A stretch of DNA of 64,000 nt. Origin: Flavihumibacter solisilvae (GTDB taxonomy: Bacteria > Bacteroidota > Bacteroidia > Chitinophagales > Chitinophagaceae). Of this stretch, positions 62,701-64,000 are shown in pieces (positions within the stretch are counted from its first letter, which is position 1; each line of letters begins with the position of its first letter). Both the position numbers and the translations under genes were made by a program. The stretch lies in contig NZ_JSVC01000010.1 of NCBI RefSeq assembly GCF_000814475.1, forward strand, positions 158,162 through 222,161, written 5' to 3'. Below the pieces are notes generated by a model. That model ran no database searches, had not been told where the DNA came from, and was given only the letters and a program-made list of their open reading frames with translations.

Positions 62701-63231
62701 AAGCGTTATCCCTACTACCGCGACTTCGGCCGGCTGACCATGACGGATATTTTTAACCCTAAAGACCTGGAAGGTGCATTGGTTTACCAGTCCACCGAAA
62801 TGCGTTCCTGCTACATGGAGAACCTCGGCGGCGGACGTTTTTCACTTCGTCCCCTTCCGATCAATGCGCAGCTCGCCCCGGTATTCAGTGCCCTTGCGCT
62901 CGATGCCAATAGCGACGGCCACCTGGATCTGGTTTTGAACGGCAATGACTTCGGATCCGACCTGAACAATGGTCGTTCCGACGCCCTGAACGGGCTGGTT
63001 CTTCTCGGAAATGGCAAGGGTGGATTTAGCCCGCTTGGTATCGGCGAAAGTGGAATTTACATTCCCGGCGATGGGCGTTCTCTCGCCACGCTGAAAGCTA
63101 TATCAGGTGATAATTTATTGGTTGCCAGCCAGAACCGCGGACGATTATTGGTTTTCAGCCGGAAAAATATTAGTAATACTTCGACTGCACTGGTGCAAAA
63201 AGAAAAAATTGTCGCTGCCCGCAGGAAATGA
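59797..63231 (+). CDS. Giant FG-GAP/ASPIC-UnbV (CRTAC1-like) lipoprotein
   Basis: 1144 residues from the ATG at 59797, chosen for the lipoprotein signal MKPTISALLLLALLASCRSD. At least 13 FG-GAP/VCBS-type calcium-binding motifs of the form DxNxDGxxD run through the protein (for example DFNNDGLQDLFFTGN, DYDNDGDLDMYL, DADGDGDQDLYIVSG), implying two beta-propellers. The ASPIC/UnbV module lies at about 550-615 (GYGAIIEVFAAGNKQLYEH, WPDGRQQLLKDV). Such proteins in Bacteroidota are often encoded after SusCD pairs; function is unknown, with adhesion or glycan binding suggested by the fold. The C-terminus ends in a basic stretch. Outer-membrane anchored. Confidence 0.88.
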   Translation: MKPTISALLLLALLASCRSDKKLFRLLNAGDSGIHFANTITENDSTNILDYEYCYNGGGVAVADFNNDGLQDLFFTGNMTGNSLYLNQGEMRFKDVTRFSGTHAGEKWNTGVATVDINNDGWMDLYVCASRYNDPVRRENSFFIHQGLNAKGEPFFKDMAREYGLADTTFSTQASFFDYDNDGDLDMYLLVAGKMQEGYQPNTYSKKIIDGSSPGTDRLYRNDGGHFTNVSREAGILIDGFGLGVTVTDINRDGWKDIYVSNDYLSNDLLWINNRNGTFSNRAPQSFKHTSYSAMGNDVQDINNDGLADIITLDMLAKDNYRKKTMSPPGNYTSYIYNDFYEYDYQFVRNTFQLNQGVPPSASDSISAPVFSEIALLSGIAETDWSWAPLVADFDNDGYRDLVVSNGFRKDLSDRDFLAYRPMATTLVSKKELLEAIPEVKIADYAFRNRGRAGEGIMFEDVSADWGFDHPAYSNGGVYADLDNDGDLDCVMNTINDPAHLYENTLNNDKKKSSGWLQLALTGPAQNIGGYGAIIEVFAAGNKQLYEHTPVRGYLSSQAGIAHFGLGGSTKLDSLRVTWPDGRQQLLKDVTANKQLRLEYKNAISVDSSPAGTINSLFANVTEALGIGYIHGEKDFIDFNVQRLLPHKLSQYGPVMTTGDVDGNGTEDLFLGGSKGFYGQALFQQVDGKFLQQDFAELLEKNDAAAVKGQEDTGVLLFDADGDGDQDLYIVSGGVESPAGSADYQDRLYVNNGHGRFRQDTTSLPKITVSGMAVKAADVDKDGDLDLIRTGRVMPGSYPRPVSSQLLINESTQGHAKFSDKSESLAPSLTDAGLVTDATWTDFNGDGWMDLILTREWQSPLVLQNEKGQLKDVTAASGIAAKSGWWNCITAADFDQDGDPDYILGNNGINSLYQADSTYPVRIYGKDFNNDGRYDAVPSVYYCDSLGRRFEYPAFGRDEMIEQMIGLRKRYPYYRDFGRLTMTDIFNPKDLEGALVYQSTEMRSCYMENLGGGRFSLRPLPINAQLAPVFSALALDANSDGHLDLVLNGNDFGSDLNNGRSDALNGLVLLGNGKGGFSPLGIGESGIYIPGDGRSLATLKAISGDNLLVASQNRGRLLVFSRKNISNTSTALVQKEKIVAARRK

Positions 63232-63240
63232 TTTTAAAAT

Positions 63241-63273
63241 TTTGTTCGAGTGCAAAAATCCCTATTTTTGCAC
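63241..63273 (+). promoter_or_regulatory. tRNA-Asn promoter within a perfect inverted repeat
   Basis: TTTG (63241-63244), 18-bp spacer, TATTTTTG (63263-63270), then a leader with CCCC...GGGG (63276-63288). The -7 box lies in GTGCAAAAAT-CCCT-ATTTTTGCAC (63250-63273), 10-bp perfect arms, which may be a regulator site, or a hairpin for the upstream transcript. Confidence 0.6.
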
Positions 63274-63294
63274 TCCCCAAACGATGGGGCACAC

Positions 63295-63368
63295 TCCTCC
63301 TTAGCTCAGTTGGTTAGAGCATCTGACTGTTAATCAGAGGGTCGCTGGTTCAAGTCCAGCAGGGGGAG
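63295..63368 (+). tRNA. tRNA-Asn (anticodon GUU)
   Basis: 74 nt; acceptor stem TCCTCCT/AGGGGGA with discriminator G, anticodon stem TCTGA/TCAGA around loop CTGTTAA, T-arm GCTGG-TTCAAGT-CCAGC; CCA not encoded. Positions 8-65 match the CAU tRNA at 46620 except for two anticodon bases and three T-arm bases. Confidence 0.96.
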
Positions 63369-63380
63369 CACTGGTGGAAT

Positions 63381-63415
63381 AAGGGTTTCAGGAAACTGAG
63401 ACCCTTTCTCTATTT
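63381..63415 (+). terminator. Terminator of the tRNA-Asn transcript
   Basis: AAGGGTTTCAG, loop GAAA, CTGAGACCCTT (11-bp stem with one G-T pair), then TCTCTATTT. Confidence 0.75.
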
Positions 63416-63644
63416 AGGCCATGTGTAATACAGTTTGCAAATGAGGCACTGAAATCAGTCGCCTGGCGCAAACTCAACATTGTCGTTCATGCTTGACAGG
63501 AATTACCGTTCATGCACATTTCACTACTGTTTTACCGTTGAAAGAATAATGTGGGCACTAGTCTTTCACTAGTCGGGCTCCAGTGTTTTATGTTCCTTAG
63601 ACTGCTTTTTCACTACTCTTCTTAGCTTCTTCATAGCTTCATGA
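63416..63644. other. Non-coding stretch with short degenerate direct repeats
   Basis: No gene is seen. CGTTCATGC occurs at 63484-63492 and 63507-63515 (23-bp period). CACTAGTC occurs at 63556-63563 and 63567-63574 (11-bp period, separated by TTT). AGCTTC occurs three times at about 63624-63650. The pattern looks like debris of mobile elements beside the transposase remnant. Confidence 0.35.
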
Positions 63645-63806
63645 AAGCTTCTTCCACTAGTTGCCCTGCCAACCACCGACGATGCCTATAATCACATACG
63701 TCCCCATATGAGTTATGGCAATCTTACTCCTCACCAGGCCCATTTATATGAACAACCGCTTTTTAAAAAATGGAAACCCAAAAAGAGTAAAGCCAAATCA
63801 GTATAA
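63645..63806 (+). pseudogene. 3' remnant of an IS3-family transposase (OrfB)
   Basis: In frame after a stop at 63642-63644, the sequence reads LPTTDDAYNHIRPHMSYGNL followed by TPHQAHLYEQPL, with a basic end (KKWKPKKSKAK) and TAA at 63804-63806. YNxIRPHxSxxxLTPxxxH is the C-terminal hallmark of IS3-type integrase-core transposases. About 50 codons remain; the catalytic DDE region is missing and there is no start codon. Confidence 0.75.
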
Positions 63807-63810
63807 TTGT

Positions 63811-63864
63811 GAAAGGCTGTAAAGCTCTGGCCGTATAAACCAGAAAGGTGTAAAGTTCTACCCG
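63811..63864 (+). repeat. Near-identical subterminal repeats after the transposase remnant
   Basis: GAAAGGCTGTAAAGCTCT... at 63811-63833 and GAAAGGTGTAAAGTTCT... at 63843-63864, about 22 bp each and 32 bp apart, differing in four or five places. They lie just past the transposase stop and may be the right-end binding sites of the former IS. Confidence 0.5.
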
Positions 63865-63910
63865 TTCAATCACTTCCAAGCGTAAGGTTTTTTCAGTACA
63901 AGACACTCTC

Positions 63911-64000
63911 ACTTTTCTCTTACTTTTCTCTTACTTTTCTCTTACTTTCCTCTTACTTTCCTCTTACTTTCCTCTTACTTTCCTCTTACTTTCCTCTTAC
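63911..64000. repeat. 11-bp tandem repeat (minisatellite), truncated by the window edge
   Basis: Eight full units of ACTTTTCTCTT/ACTTTCCTCTT and two further bases, the first three units with TTTT and the next five with TTTC. The strand is almost all pyrimidine with one A per unit. It has no spacers, so it is not CRISPR. It continues beyond 64000. Confidence 0.85.

Noticed and set aside
63911..64000. Possible CRISPR array
   Set aside because: Units are 11 bp with no unique spacers between them; this is a simple tandem repeat.
63295..64000. Integrated island with att repeat of tRNA-Asn
   Set aside because: No second copy of the tRNA 3' end and no integrase gene within the visible 630 bp.

Overview
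The window comes from the chromosome of a member of the Bacteroidota, most likely family Chitinophagaceae (Chitinophaga/Niastella-like). The evidence is two SusC/SusD outer-membrane pairs, an ECF sigma/FecR/STN-SusC signalling set, DUF4834 next to rimP-nusA-infB, a very long IF-2, and promoters of the Bacteroidota type (TTTG, about 18-21 bp, TAnnTTTG). No phage, plasmid, CRISPR or rRNA genes were seen. Protein family names come from motif reading only; no database search was possible.

Layout. 1-15 kb is mostly housekeeping: a triple-rhodanese secreted protein, a probable small non-coding RNA with its own promoter and terminator (about 1503-1679, minus), a helical-repeat protein, a GH25 lysozyme facing a radical SAM/SPASM enzyme, a MarR regulator with a GHL10-type glycosidase, a peroxiredoxin/AhpD pair, rpoN, an L,D-transpeptidase-like protein, an AI-2E family permease and a MATE exporter. 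15-20.6 kb is a minus-strand cluster: a 1410-residue PAS/GAF histidine kinase, a NarL-type regulator and a SMUG2-like uracil-DNA glycosylase. 20.7-27 kb holds a SurA-like isomerase and the rimP-nusA-infB operon, whose 5' leader carries a perfect 10-bp hairpin.

27.4-46.5 kb is one large polysaccharide utilisation locus on the minus strand. In transcription order it encodes ECF sigma factor, FecR anti-sigma, STN-bearing SusC, SusD, a LamG lipoprotein and a terminator. Then follow two PF10091 'glucoamylase' (GH144-type) enzymes, a GMC oxidoreductase, DoxX, a GH43-like/discoidin/FN3 protein, an SGNH esterase, a GH3 beta-glucosidase, a DUF1080 protein (3-keto-disaccharide hydrolase family) and a HAD phosphatase. 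The combination suggests a beta-1,2-glucan (or related beta-glucan) system in which ordinary hydrolysis (GH144 + GH3) is paired with an oxidative 3-keto route (GMC + DUF1080). This is the most interesting system in the window.

46.6-54.5 kb carries a CAU tRNA, a polysaccharide-lyase-like lipoprotein, a second membrane histidine kinase with a NarL-type regulator and a lone receiver-domain protein flanked by related palindromes, an outer-membrane barrel, HflX and a Rieske ferredoxin. 54.6-63.2 kb is a second SusC/SusD pair followed by a giant FG-GAP/ASPIC-UnbV lipoprotein with no local regulator or hydrolase. The end has tRNA-Asn, whose body is nearly identical to the CAU tRNA, then an IS3-type transposase remnant, degenerate direct repeats and an 11-bp tandem array that runs off the edge.
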